Assembly: GCA_040506275.1 (NCBI GenBank)
Contig: JBEVXD010000006.1
Span: 124,001 to 188,000, forward strand
Direction of reading: 5' to 3'
Length of the DNA: 64,000 nucleotides
From: Thiodiazotropha sp040506275
GTDB taxonomy: Bacteria; Pseudomonadota; Gammaproteobacteria; Chromatiales; Chromatiaceae
Below the pieces are notes generated by a model. The model was given only the letters and a program-made list of their open reading frames with translations, had not been told where the DNA came from and searched no databases. A program made the translations under genes and the position numbers. Shown here in pieces: positions 36,706 to 46,100 of this stretch. Positions within the stretch are counted from its first letter, which is position 1. The number at the start of each line of letters is the position of its first letter.

Positions 36706-37635
36706 TCAGTAATGCAGATAGTAGATAAAATGGAAGAAGAGAGGGGCAGCAAAAGTCAGGCTATCAACTCGATCCATAATGCCTCCATGCCCAGGAATGA
36801 GCGCACCACTGTCCTTTACACCAATGTCGCGTTTGATTGCCGATACAACCACATCACCAAGAAATCCACCCAACCCGATCAACAGACCAGCACCTAATGC
36901 TTCGATAGTGTCGAGAGGTGTGAGGTAGGGTGCAATCAACCAGGAAGCGAGTACCGAGGTCAACACCCCACCTAGTAAACCTTCGATGGTCTTTTTGGGG
37001 CTGACTTTGGGTACCACCGGATGTTTTCCAAACAGTTTGCCCCAGGTGAACTGGGCCACGTCATTAAACTGGGTAAGAAAGACCAGAAAAAATAGCAGGC
37101 CTGCACCACCGGCCGGATTGTTTTCACCAGGCAGGGCAAGCAGAAATGCCGCATGACTCAGACTGAATACCGTGGTCATCAGCCCCCAATGAAGTGTCCC
37201 CGCCGCTTTGAGAAAACCATCTGTCCTACCTGCGAGTACCATGCGGGCAGGTATCAATAGAAACATATACACCGGTATAAAGATGATAAACATGCCATAC
37301 CAGCCAACCGATACCCAGAAGAATTGTATTGGGATTGCAACAAAGGCCCAGAAAATAACCCGTCGATCAGCCTGACGGGTCGGGATCATCGAAAGAAACT
37401 CTTTAAACGCCAGAAAAGAGATAAAGGCGAGGAAGACAATTGAGATGGTGGTTGACACAGCGATAGCTAAGGTAAAGATCGCTACCATGATCCACCAGGA
37501 TTTTATTCGATCTCCGAGTTCTTGATAGTCAGAACCGGTTCGACTTTTCAGTATCCGGACAAGGAGACTTGAAAAAATTAGTAAACCATAGACGCCAGCT
37601 AATGCCCAGATAACTTGAGTGGAGAGGTTGCTCAC
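36706..37635 (-). CDS. ynbB: YnbB-like phosphatidate cytidylyltransferase (CdsA family)
   Basis: A 309-residue polytopic membrane protein. The CdsA signature is at the C-terminus: KRDIGVKDSGALIPGHGGIMDRVDS. It also has VSPKKTIEGLLGG. It starts at GTG 37635, which overlaps the stop of the upstream CDP-alcohol transferase gene (GTGA); the longer frame would begin inside that gene. The E. coli ynbA-ynbB pair has the same order. It should make CDP-diacylglycerol from phosphatidate and CTP. Confidence 0.88.
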   Translation of the reverse strand: MSNLSTQVIWALAGVYGLLIFSSLLVRILKSRTGSDYQELGDRIKSWWIMVAIFTLAIAVSTTISIVFLAFISFLAFKEFLSMIPTRQADRRVIFWAFVAIPIQFFWVSVGWYGMFIIFIPVYMFLLIPARMVLAGRTDGFLKAAGTLHWGLMTTVFSLSHAAFLLALPGENNPAGGAGLLFFLVFLTQFNDVAQFTWGKLFGKHPVVPKVSPKKTIEGLLGGVLTSVLASWLIAPYLTPLDTIEALGAGLLIGLGGFLGDVVVSAIKRDIGVKDSGALIPGHGGIMDRVDSLTFAAPLFFHFIYYLHY

Positions 37636-38252
37636 TGACTCTCTCCCTGAGCAGCCTCTGTCAATGCACACCGTGCGCGGTTGACCAGGGTAACGATAGA
37701 GAGTGCCAGCATGGTAAAAATAAGCAAGTTACTCCATGTTCCGGCATCAATGCCAATGCCAAGTAATAGGCATAACAGACCAAACCCAAAGGCCCTGTCA
37801 CTCTTGCCAAATGGACCATCATATCGTCTTGATGCGCCAATCTGGATAGCGACTACGCCTACCATCTCCACCATTACCGAGACAATCACAAGAATGACCA
37901 GGGGTAGAGCATAGACACCGGACACCAAGGCAAGTGGTAGATAGAGTGCAGAGTCAGATATCACATCCCCCATCTCATTCAGGACAGCACCGAGTTGGCT
38001 TTGCATATGATGTTCACGGGCGAGCATGCCATCTATTGCGTTGAGAGCCATACGTAGAAACAGCCAAAGTGGCATCAAAAGCAACAACAACAGGTTGTCT
38101 GGATAGAGTGCTATGGCAATACCCAGTGCAATTGAAAGCATCATGGCTGTGATGGTGACCATGTTTGCAGTAATGCCAAGTTTGACGAGAGAATTGTTGA
38201 GGGGACGCAGCAAATTTTGAAATCGGGGTTTCAAGTCATAGATGCTGGGCAT
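37632..38252 (-). CDS. ynbA: YnbA-like CDP-alcohol phosphatidyltransferase
   Basis: A 206-residue membrane protein with the CDP-alcohol phosphatidyltransferase motif in altered form: N71-x2-D74-G-x2-A-R then G88-x3-N92-x3-D96. The usual first and third Asp are Asn. From memory E. coli YnbA shows the same substitutions (RMALNALDGMLAR), which supports orthology over PgsA or PssA. The product is unknown in E. coli too. It is the first gene of the ynbA-ynbB-plsC-like cluster. Confidence 0.85.
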   Translation of the reverse strand: MPSIYDLKPRFQNLLRPLNNSLVKLGITANMVTITAMMLSIALGIAIALYPDNLLLLLLMPLWLFLRMALNAIDGMLAREHHMQSQLGAVLNEMGDVISDSALYLPLALVSGVYALPLVILVIVSVMVEMVGVVAIQIGASRRYDGPFGKSDRAFGFGLLCLLLGIGIDAGTWSNLLIFTMLALSIVTLVNRARCALTEAAQGESQ

Positions 38253-38555
38253 GAATATTCCTTAATGATATTAAATTTCGTCCATGAGAACGGGCATTCG
38301 AGGCATGTTAGCTTATTTAAAACAATCGAATCAATGGTGGTTGCAGGTTGCTGTCTACAGTTTGCAGTTGTATGTGGAGTTCTGGGTTGTCCTGTGCGTT
38401 CTTGTGGTGCGTTGGAATCTTAGTTTGCACCACCATGTTTCGAGTTCCCTTGTGAAATCGTGTCATCAGAATGGGAGTGTTTGCCTAACTTATTGAAATA
38501 TTAGATATTTAAGTTATTGGCCTGTGTTTTGCTTTATATGCAAGTGTCCGTGCCC
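38253..38555. other. Intergenic region upstream of the guanidine operon
   Basis: Divergent gap between ynbA and the guanidine operon. I see no gene or repeat in it. Short frames here carry no recognisable protein. Confidence 0.5.
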
Positions 38556-38583
38556 TTGATATTCAGGACATACAGTTTAATAA
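38556..38583 (+). promoter_or_regulatory. Predicted sigma-70 promoter of the guanidine operon
   Basis: TTGATA (38556-38561) and TAATAA (38578-38583) are 16 bases apart. Transcription would start near 38590, just at the 5' edge of the riboswitch. The -10 match is weak. Confidence 0.45.
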
Positions 38584-38589
38584 ATAGAA

Positions 38590-38757
38590 CGCTAGGGTTC
38601 CGATCAAGTTCAGCAATTCAGTATGAATGAACTTTGATGACTGGTCCGAGAGCATTCGACCTCCCCCTTCTCACTACAGGGTAAAGGTTACACGGCGGGA
38701 TAAAAGCCCGGGAGACAAGCTTGGTCTGAAATGCCAAGGGTGCTCCGTGTAGATCTG
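38590..38757 (+). promoter_or_regulatory. Guanidine-I (ykkC) riboswitch
   Basis: The leader contains the ykkC consensus blocks in order: CTAGGGTTCCG, GGTCCGAGAG, ACGGCGGGATAAAAGCCCGG and GAGA. TACACGG upstream of the core pairs with CCGTGTA near 38750, closing a helix. The start codon of the substrate-binding protein is 20 bases further. Downstream genes (UAAP1/UAAP2, urea-carboxylase-like enzyme, ABC importer) are the classic guanidine-I regulon, so the ppGpp/PRPP subtypes are less likely. Guanidine binding should turn expression on. Confidence 0.92.
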
Positions 38758-38777
38758 ATGTAACTGAGAGGTTCTTT

Positions 38778-39818
38778 ATGAAACGTTTTGCCGCTTTAAT
38801 CCTTGCGCTTTCACTTAGCCCTATGGCGAATGCAGCAGACCCATTTAAGGTTTGTTGGTCTATCTATGTGGGTTGGATGCCTTGGGCCTATGGTGCTGAT
38901 CAAGGTATCGTTAAAAAATGGGGTGACAAATACGGTATTGATATAGAGGTTGTACAGATCAACGACTATATCGAGTCAATCAATCAATACACTGCAGGTG
39001 AATTTGATGCCTGTACCATGACAAACATGGATGCGCTGACTATACCTGCAGCGGGTGGTGTAGACAGCACTGCGCTGGTAGTCGGCGACTTCTCGAATGG
39101 CAACGATGGTATCGTCCTGAAAGGGAAGAGCGCCTTGGCTGATATTAAAGGCCAGAGTGTGAATCTGGTTGAGTTGAGTGTCTCTCACTATCTACTGGCC
39201 CGCGCACTGGAGAGCGTAAAATTAAGTGAGAAAGATCTCTCCGTTGTAAATACATCCGATGCAGATATGGTAGCGATTTATGGTACGGATGATGTAACTG
39301 CTGTAGCAACCTGGAACCCGCTTCTGAGTGAAATAGCAGGTATGCCTAACAGCACCAAAGTCTTCGATTCGTCGAAAATCCCAGGTGAAATTATCGACCT
39401 GCTTGTAATTAATACCGAAACACTCAAAGCACACCCGAAATTGGGTAAGGCGCTGGTGGGTGCCTGGTATGAGATTATGGGAGTAATGGGTGGCACCGAT
39501 TCAGCGGCTACTGATGCAAAAACTCACATGGCTGCGGCTTCAGGCACTGACCTGGCTGGCTACGAGTCACAGTTGGCAAGTACAGAGATGTTCTATACGC
39601 CCAAAGCAGCATTGGCGCTGACCAATAGTAAAGACTTGGTGACAACGATGACCCACGTTGCCGAGTTCTCTTTTGATCATGGTTTATTGGGTGACGGTGC
39701 GCCTGATGCCGGCTTTATCGGTATTGAAATGCCAGCTGGTACTTTCGGTGATAAAGGGAATATCAAATTCCGCTTTGACCCTACCTTTATGACCATGGCT
39801 GCTGAAGGCAAGCTCTAA
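38778..39818 (+). CDS. ABC transporter substrate-binding protein (guanidine/urea type)
   Basis: A 346-residue periplasmic protein with a clear signal peptide (ALILALSLSPMANAA). The mature part begins FKVCWSIYVGWMPW, and GEFDACTMTNMDAL and VATWNPLLSEI fit the taurine/nitrate (NMT1-like) class annotated as putative urea-carboxylase-associated binding proteins. It is first behind the riboswitch and is followed by the permease and ATPase genes. Guanidine or a derivative is the inferred substrate from context. An imperfect hairpin with CTGCCCT/AGGGCAG arms lies in the 181-base gap after it. Confidence 0.9.
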   Translation: MKRFAALILALSLSPMANAADPFKVCWSIYVGWMPWAYGADQGIVKKWGDKYGIDIEVVQINDYIESINQYTAGEFDACTMTNMDALTIPAAGGVDSTALVVGDFSNGNDGIVLKGKSALADIKGQSVNLVELSVSHYLLARALESVKLSEKDLSVVNTSDADMVAIYGTDDVTAVATWNPLLSEIAGMPNSTKVFDSSKIPGEIIDLLVINTETLKAHPKLGKALVGAWYEIMGVMGGTDSAATDAKTHMAAASGTDLAGYESQLASTEMFYTPKAALALTNSKDLVTTMTHVAEFSFDHGLLGDGAPDAGFIGIEMPAGTFGDKGNIKFRFDPTFMTMAAEGKL

Positions 39819-39999
39819 GCGGATAGGTCAAGATTCGGAAAGTACCTGCCCTGTAGTTGCGTAAACCTTTGCGTTTGCAGATAGGGCAGCTACTCACCGA
39901 AGCATAGATCATCATTTCTGTTTCATGAATGAAATTGCCACTCCAATCAGAACAACCGCGCTTCTGCATAAGTTGTTATGAAGAACTCCGAGAATTTGT

Positions 40000-40821
40000 A
40001 TGAAGAAATTCATTAATCAACATCCAAGCAATGCACTCAAGCTGATTTTAGGACTGGCACCCTTTGTTCTTGTAATTATCCTCTATGTGGTTGGTTCTGA
40101 CGCAAGGCTGGAACTCAATCCAAATGACAAACTGCTACCGAGTATGAGCCAGATTGCTGATGGGATTGAACGGATGGCATTCGAACCCAGTAAGCGCTCA
40201 GGTGAGTATCTGTTTTGGAAAGATACAACGAGCAGTCTTACCCGCCTGGGGCTAGGGCTGTTGATTGCCGCCTCTCTTGGACTGCTTATTGGACTGGTAA
40301 CAGGTGCTTTGCCGATGTTTTCGGCCTCTCTTTCCCCTCTACTGACGGTTATTTCTCTGATTCCTCCGTTGGCTATTCTACCGATTCTATTTATTGTTTT
40401 CGGTTTAGGCGAGGTGTCGAAAGTGGTTTTGATTGCGATAGGTGTTACACCATTTATCGCCAGGGATATTCAGCGTAGAACCCAGGAGATTCCTGTTGAA
40501 CAATTGGTAAAAGCACAATCATTGGGGGCAAATACTACTCAGATTATGATTCGTGTATTGCTACCCCAGATCATGCCTAAACTCTTGGATGCAGTGCGTC
40601 TTTCGTTAGGTGCAGGTTGGCTTTTTTTGATTGCAGCAGAAGCGGTAGCTGCAACAGATGGGCTCGGTTATCGCATCTTTCTCGTTAGACGCTATATGGC
40701 AATGGATGTGATTTTACCCTACGTTGCCTGGATAACGGTTTTAGCGTTTTTGATCGATGTGACATTACGCAAAACCAGCCAAAAACTGTTTCCCTGGTAT
40801 ATACAAGGGGGTAAGTCATGA
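40000..40821 (+). CDS. ABC transporter permease (guanidine/urea type)
   Basis: A 273-residue inner-membrane protein of the SsuC/TauC type with about six helices and the EAA-like loop EIPVEQLVKAQSLGANTTQI. It couples to the ATPase encoded next, with which it overlaps by 4 bases (ATGA). The permease gene follows the binding protein by 181 bases. The substrate is inferred from the riboswitch context. Confidence 0.92.
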   Translation: MKKFINQHPSNALKLILGLAPFVLVIILYVVGSDARLELNPNDKLLPSMSQIADGIERMAFEPSKRSGEYLFWKDTTSSLTRLGLGLLIAASLGLLIGLVTGALPMFSASLSPLLTVISLIPPLAILPILFIVFGLGEVSKVVLIAIGVTPFIARDIQRRTQEIPVEQLVKAQSLGANTTQIMIRVLLPQIMPKLLDAVRLSLGAGWLFLIAAEAVAATDGLGYRIFLVRRYMAMDVILPYVAWITVLAFLIDVTLRKTSQKLFPWYIQGGKS

Positions 40822-41624
40822 GTGCAGACGAAAATGGTTCATCACCGATGATTCAGGTAAAGAATGTTTGGAAGCAGTATGGCGATAATATTGTACTGGA
40901 ACGCTTGAATATTAGTGTAAACGAAGGAGAGTTTGTCACTTTGGTAGGGGCTTCCGGTTGTGGTAAGAGTACCTTTCTGAACATGTTACTGGGAACCGAG
41001 CAACCAACCCGTGGCGAGATCCTGCTGGATGGAAAACCGATACCGGCAGAGGCAGGACCGGATCGAGGTATAGTTTTCCAACAATACTCAGTTTTTCCAC
41101 ATATGACTGTTCTTGAGAATGTCATGGCAACCCGTGGTTTTCAACGTAAAGGCATAACAGGATATCTTTTCGGTTCGAGCCGGACCGTAGCACGGAAAGA
41201 AGCTGAAGCCATTATTGAAAAGGTGGGGCTTAACCATGCTCTTGGCAAATACCCGCATGAGTTATCTGGAGGAATGAGGCAGCGATTAGCGATTGCCCAG
41301 GCGCTATTGGGGAAGCCTCGTATTCTTCTTCTTGATGAGTCTTTTGGCGCTCTTGATCCTGGAATAAGGGCGGATATGCAGGAATTAGTCTTAAATCTCT
41401 GGCGCGAACAGAAGCTGACCGTGTTCATGGTCACCCATGACCTGAAAGAGGGTTTCTACCTTGGAACCCGATTATGGGTCTTCGATAAATTCAGACATGA
41501 TCCCCAGGCACCAAATCGTTATGGCGCGGGAATTACCTACGATTTGCCTGTAGGACATATGGACAAGGCAACCTATCAACAAATTGATGACCACCTCAGG
41601 CCTGTGCCTGCTCAGGTGGGGTGA
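40818..41624 (+). CDS. ABC transporter ATPase (guanidine/urea type)
   Basis: A 268-residue NBD of the SsuB/TauB type. Walker A is GASGCGKST, signature is LSGGMRQR, Walker B is ILLLDESFGALD, and the switch His is in VTHDLKEG. Its last bases overlap the GTG start of the next gene. It energises the importer formed with the two genes before it. Confidence 0.95.
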   Translation: MSADENGSSPMIQVKNVWKQYGDNIVLERLNISVNEGEFVTLVGASGCGKSTFLNMLLGTEQPTRGEILLDGKPIPAEAGPDRGIVFQQYSVFPHMTVLENVMATRGFQRKGITGYLFGSSRTVARKEAEAIIEKVGLNHALGKYPHELSGGMRQRLAIAQALLGKPRILLLDESFGALDPGIRADMQELVLNLWREQKLTVFMVTHDLKEGFYLGTRLWVFDKFRHDPQAPNRYGAGITYDLPVGHMDKATYQQIDDHLRPVPAQVG

Positions 41625-42373
41625 CAGAAGATTTAGATATGAACGAACTGATTAGATCAATTGACTATAAAACGGAAATCCCTACGGGTGCACATTGGTC
41701 ACTTCGTCTGCGCCGTGGAGCCATTATGCGCATTACTGACCTGAAAGGTGGCGCGAATGTGGGAATGCTTTTTTACAATCCGGAAAACCTGCTTGAGCGT
41801 TACAACGCACCGGATACTCTGAAGTGCCAGCACACATTCAAGTTAACCAAGGGAAACTGTCTCTATTCGGATATGGGGCGGATATTTGCGTCTATTGTGG
41901 ATGATAGCCTGGGATGGCATGAAACTGTTTCGGGTAACTCCCATGCCAGCCATGTTGAGTCCAAATGGGGGGGTAGAGATTATCAGAATGACCGCAATGA
42001 ATGGCATCAAAATGGTCAGGATGCATTTTTAGTGGAACTTGCAAAATATGGACTGATTGGCGCTGATCTCGCTGCCAACATTAACTGGTTCAGCAAGGTG
42101 ATGGTGAATGATGAAGGTGAACTTGAGTTGGCTTCAGACCATAGCCATGCGGGTGATCAGGTCACGCTCCGGTTTGAGATGGATACACTAGTACTGCTGC
42201 ATACCTGTCCTCATCCGATGAGCCAGTCAGCAACATACCCGGAAAGTTGTGTACAGATAGAGTTGGGCGTTGCTGAACCGGTAACCGATGATGACTACTG
42301 CAGAAACTTCAGACCTGAAAACAGCAGAGGCTTCCAGAACAATAAACTCTATCACATTGGACTGGGAGTATAG
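41621..42373 (+). CDS. cgdA: Carboxyguanidine deiminase subunit (UAAP2, DUF1989)
   Basis: A 250-residue DUF1989 protein annotated in databases as urea-carboxylase-associated protein 2. Conserved parts include LKGGANVGMLFYNPENLLERYNAPDTLK (core NPENLLERYN), KGNCLYSDMGRIFAS and INWFSKVMV. With the next gene product it forms the heteromeric deiminase that turns carboxyguanidine into allophanate. Start could be GTG 41621 (overlapping the ATPase stop) or ATG 41639. Which of the pair is CgdA or CgdB I assign with low certainty. Confidence 0.85.
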   Translation: MTEDLDMNELIRSIDYKTEIPTGAHWSLRLRRGAIMRITDLKGGANVGMLFYNPENLLERYNAPDTLKCQHTFKLTKGNCLYSDMGRIFASIVDDSLGWHETVSGNSHASHVESKWGGRDYQNDRNEWHQNGQDAFLVELAKYGLIGADLAANINWFSKVMVNDEGELELASDHSHAGDQVTLRFEMDTLVLLHTCPHPMSQSATYPESCVQIELGVAEPVTDDDYCRNFRPENSRGFQNNKLYHIGLGV

Positions 42374-42376
42374 GTG

Positions 42377-43021
42377 ATGATTAAAGCGTCAAACTTACTC
42401 GTTGATCAGGCGATCAGCAGGGCAGTTGTCAATGCTGGTGATTATCACATAAGTATTCTAAAAGCTGGCAGAACCATCCGTATTCTCGACCTGGAAGGAA
42501 ATCAGGCCGCAGACACTCTGTTTTATTGCGCCGATAATCCAGCAGAACGATACAGTGCAATGGACACCATAAGAGAACAGGGTAACGTCTATCTGACAAC
42601 TGGGTCCAAACTTCGATCAAATGAAAACAATGTCATGCTGGAAGTGGTGGCAGATACCTGTGGTCGTCACGATACCCTGGGTGGGGCATGTGCAACAGAG
42701 AGTAATACAGTTCGCTACGATCTTGAAAAACGCTGTATGCATGCCTGTCGTGATAGTTGGATGTTGGCGATTGCAGAGCATCCGGAGTATGGAATTGGTA
42801 AACGAGATATCACCCATAACATTAATTTCTTTATGAATGTTCCGGTTACCTCAGAGGGTGGTTTGACTTTTGAAGACGGCATCTCTGCGCCGGGTAAATA
42901 TGTTGAACTTCGAGCAGAGATGGATGTGGTTGTGTTGGTATCAAACTGTCCACAGTTGAATAACCCATGTAATGGGTATAACCCGACGCCTATTGAGTGT
43001 CTGGTCTGGGCGGCTGAGTAA
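42377..43021 (+). CDS. cgdB: Carboxyguanidine deiminase subunit (UAAP1, DUF1989)
   Basis: A 214-residue DUF1989 protein, urea-carboxylase-associated protein 1. Conserved: DLEGNQAADTLFY, AERYSAMDTIREQGNVYL, DTCGRHDTLGGAC (likely metal-binding Cys/His), INFFMNVPV and NCPQLNNPC. It partners with the product of the previous gene. A GTG three bases before ATG 42377 is possible. The A/B letter is tentative. Confidence 0.85.
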   Translation: MIKASNLLVDQAISRAVVNAGDYHISILKAGRTIRILDLEGNQAADTLFYCADNPAERYSAMDTIREQGNVYLTTGSKLRSNENNVMLEVVADTCGRHDTLGGACATESNTVRYDLEKRCMHACRDSWMLAIAEHPEYGIGKRDITHNINFFMNVPVTSEGGLTFEDGISAPGKYVELRAEMDVVVLVSNCPQLNNPCNGYNPTPIECLVWAAE

Positions 43022-43023
43022 AT

Positions 43024-43045
43024 GTAGGGTGCGGCCTGCCGCACC
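43024..43045. repeat. Dispersed palindrome (GTAGGGTGCGGC family)
   Basis: A clear copy, GTAGGGTGCGGCCTGCCGCACC, three bases after the UAAP1 stop, inside the guanidine operon. It could form a hairpin in the operon mRNA before the carboxylase gene. Confidence 0.75.
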
Positions 43046-43174
43046 ATATCAATCTTTGGATTATACAATGAACCACAATGCAGAGACTGATTGTGGTCGT
43101 AACTAATATTATAAACACATCTGTGGACGACCACTGATGATTTAAATTACCGGGACGACCCGGCCAAGGTAAGC

Positions 43175-46100
43175 ATGTTTTCCAAAGTACTGATTGCGAA
43201 CCGTGGGGCCATTGCTACACGTATTATCCGTACACTACAAAGGTTGAACATAGCATCAGTAGCTGTTTACGCAGAGAGTGATGCAGATAGTCTTCATGTT
43301 CGCCACGCTGATGAAGCCTTTTGTTTGGGAAAAGGGGCTGCGGCTAATACCTATCTCGACATCGATAAAATTATTGCCATAGCTAAATCGAATGGAGTAG
43401 AGGCGATTCATCCTGGCTATGGTTTTCTAAGTGAGAATGGTTCGTTTGTCAGACGATGTGAAGCAGAGGGCATCGCTTTTATAGGGCCTACCCCTGAACA
43501 GATGGAGACCTTTGGGCTTAAGCATAAAGCCAGAGAACTGGCAGAAGAAGCTGATGTTCCTCTGACTCCGGGAACTAATCTGTTGAGAGATCTTGATGAA
43601 GCAGTGCAAGCTTCTGAGCATATTGGGTATCCGGTTATGCTTAAAAGTACTGCGGGTGGCGGTGGTATCGGCATGCAGTTATGCCATTCACAAGAAGAGG
43701 TGGTAGCTGCGTTTGATTCGGTAAAACGCCTTGGTGCGAATAATTTTGCCGATGATGGTGTGTTCATAGAGAAATTTATTGCCAAAGCGAGACACATAGA
43801 GGTTCAGGTGTTTGGTGATGGTAAGGGCGGAGCGTTGGCTATAGGAGAGCGGGATTGTTCGAGTCAGCGACGTCATCAGAAGGTTGTCGAGGAGTGTCCT
43901 GCACCAAATCTCACTGATGCCATACGTAAACAACTCTATCAAACTGCTGAATCACTTCTCTCCAGCGTTGCGTATCGAAATGCGGGTACAGTTGAGTTTA
44001 TCTACGATGCAGAAACAGATGCTTTCTATTTTCTTGAGGTCAATACCCGTTTGCAGGTAGAGCATGGTGTAACTGAAGAGGTTTACGGTGTAGATCTGGT
44101 TGAGTGGATGATACAGCAGGCGGCAGGTGAGCCTGTTGATCTTGAGAGAAAACGAAAAACCTTATCGCCACAGGGACATGCAGTTCAGGTCAGGATATAT
44201 GCGGAAGATCCCTATCTGGATTTTCAACCCTGTCCAGGTTTACTGATTGACGTTAGTTTTCCCCAGGATAGGGATATCAGAATTGATCATTGGATTGAAT
44301 CAGGTATTGAGGTTCCTTCCTATTTCGATCCCATGTTGGCTAAGGTTATTGTTCATTCAGAAGATAGAAACTCAGCCTTCACAAAATTGCATTCTACACT
44401 TAAGGCTATCCGGCTATACGGTAGTGAAACCAATCTTGACTATCTAACATCACTAAGCTGTGATCCGGTCTTACTGGCTGGTGAGGTGACAACGCGTTAT
44501 CTCAATGACTTCAAGTTTAATCCCTCACGTATCGATGTCGTACAGGGTGGAACACAAACCACTGTTCAGGACTATCCTGCCCGTAGGGGCTACTGGGATG
44601 TTGGCGTTCCGCCTTCAGGGCCATTCGATAATTATTCGTTTCAAGTTGCAAATCAACTTGTGGGTAATGGTGGTGTGGCAGCGGGCCTGGAAATTACCAT
44701 GCAGGGTCCAACCTTAAAATTCAGCAAAGCGGTCGTGATTGCTCTGACCGGTGCAGATATCGAAGCTACAGTAGATGGACAAGCGATAAGGATGTGGTCC
44801 GTTGTTAATGTACATCCAGGACAAACCTTGAAATTAGGTCGTATCAAAAATCAGGGTGCTAGAAGTTATCTCGCCATCCAGGGGGGGATAGAATGTCCTG
44901 AGTACCTAGGTTCAAGATCTACCTTTACGTTAGGTCAGTTTGGTGGTCACAATGGACGTGCACTAAGGGTAGGAGATGTTCTGAAATTAACTGATTCCAC
45001 ACCTCTCATTCCTGGTAAAAGTTTTACTGAAGAGGTTATACCCAAAATAGATCATAATTGGGAACTTCGTGTCATCTATGGTCCACATGGTGCACCAGAC
45101 TTCTTTACTGATCAGGATATCGAAACTTTTTTCTCTCATGAGTGGGAAGTGCACTACAACTCCAGTCGCACAGGTATTCGCCTGATAGGGCCTAAGCCTC
45201 AATGGGCGCGTCAGGATGGTGGGGAAGCCGGGCTGCATCCGTCCAATATTCATGATAATGCTTATGCATTTGGTACGGTTGATTTTACCGGTGACATGCC
45301 GGTGATACTGGGGCCAGACGGTCCTTCTCTAGGTGGTTTTGTCTGTCCAGCTACGGTGATCCAGGCCGACCTTTGGAAACTTGGACAACTGCGAGCTGGT
45401 GATAAAGTTAGATTTGCCTCTGTTAGTCTGGAAACTGCAGTATCTCTGGAGCAGCAGCAGATTTTATCTGTTAAGGGATTGCAGCCTCAGATAATAGAGT
45501 ACGAAACAACAGAACCTCAAACGCCAATACTTGATCGATTGGATAGAGCTGAATATGGTGTTGATGTTGTCTACAGGGCATCTGGTGATCACTTCCTGTT
45601 GGTTGAGTATGGCGAACAGGTGTTGGATATTGGATTGCGATTTCGTGCTCATGCCCTGATGCAGTGGCTACAGAAAAATCCTCTGGATGGTCTGCAGGAA
45701 CTGACTCCGGGGATTCGCTCTCTTCAAGTTCATTACGATAGCCAGATTCTAAGTTACACAGCACTCCTGGCTCATCTTCAGTCTGGCGAGAAAGCACTGA
45801 TCAACCAGATAGATGAACTTCATGTACCCTCAAGGATTGTACACATCCCCCTATCCTGGGACGACCAAGCATGCCAAGTGGCAATTGAAAAATATGATCA
45901 ATCGGTACGGAAAAATGCTCCCTGGTGTCCGAGCAATCTTGAGTTCATTCGACGTATCAATGGATTAAAAGGGATAGATGAGGTTAAGAAAATCGTATTC
46001 GACGCATCCTATCTGGTGATGGGGTTGGGCGATGTCTACCTTGGTGCTCCTGTTGCAACGCCTATTGATCCCCGTCATCGACTGGTAACAACAAAATATA

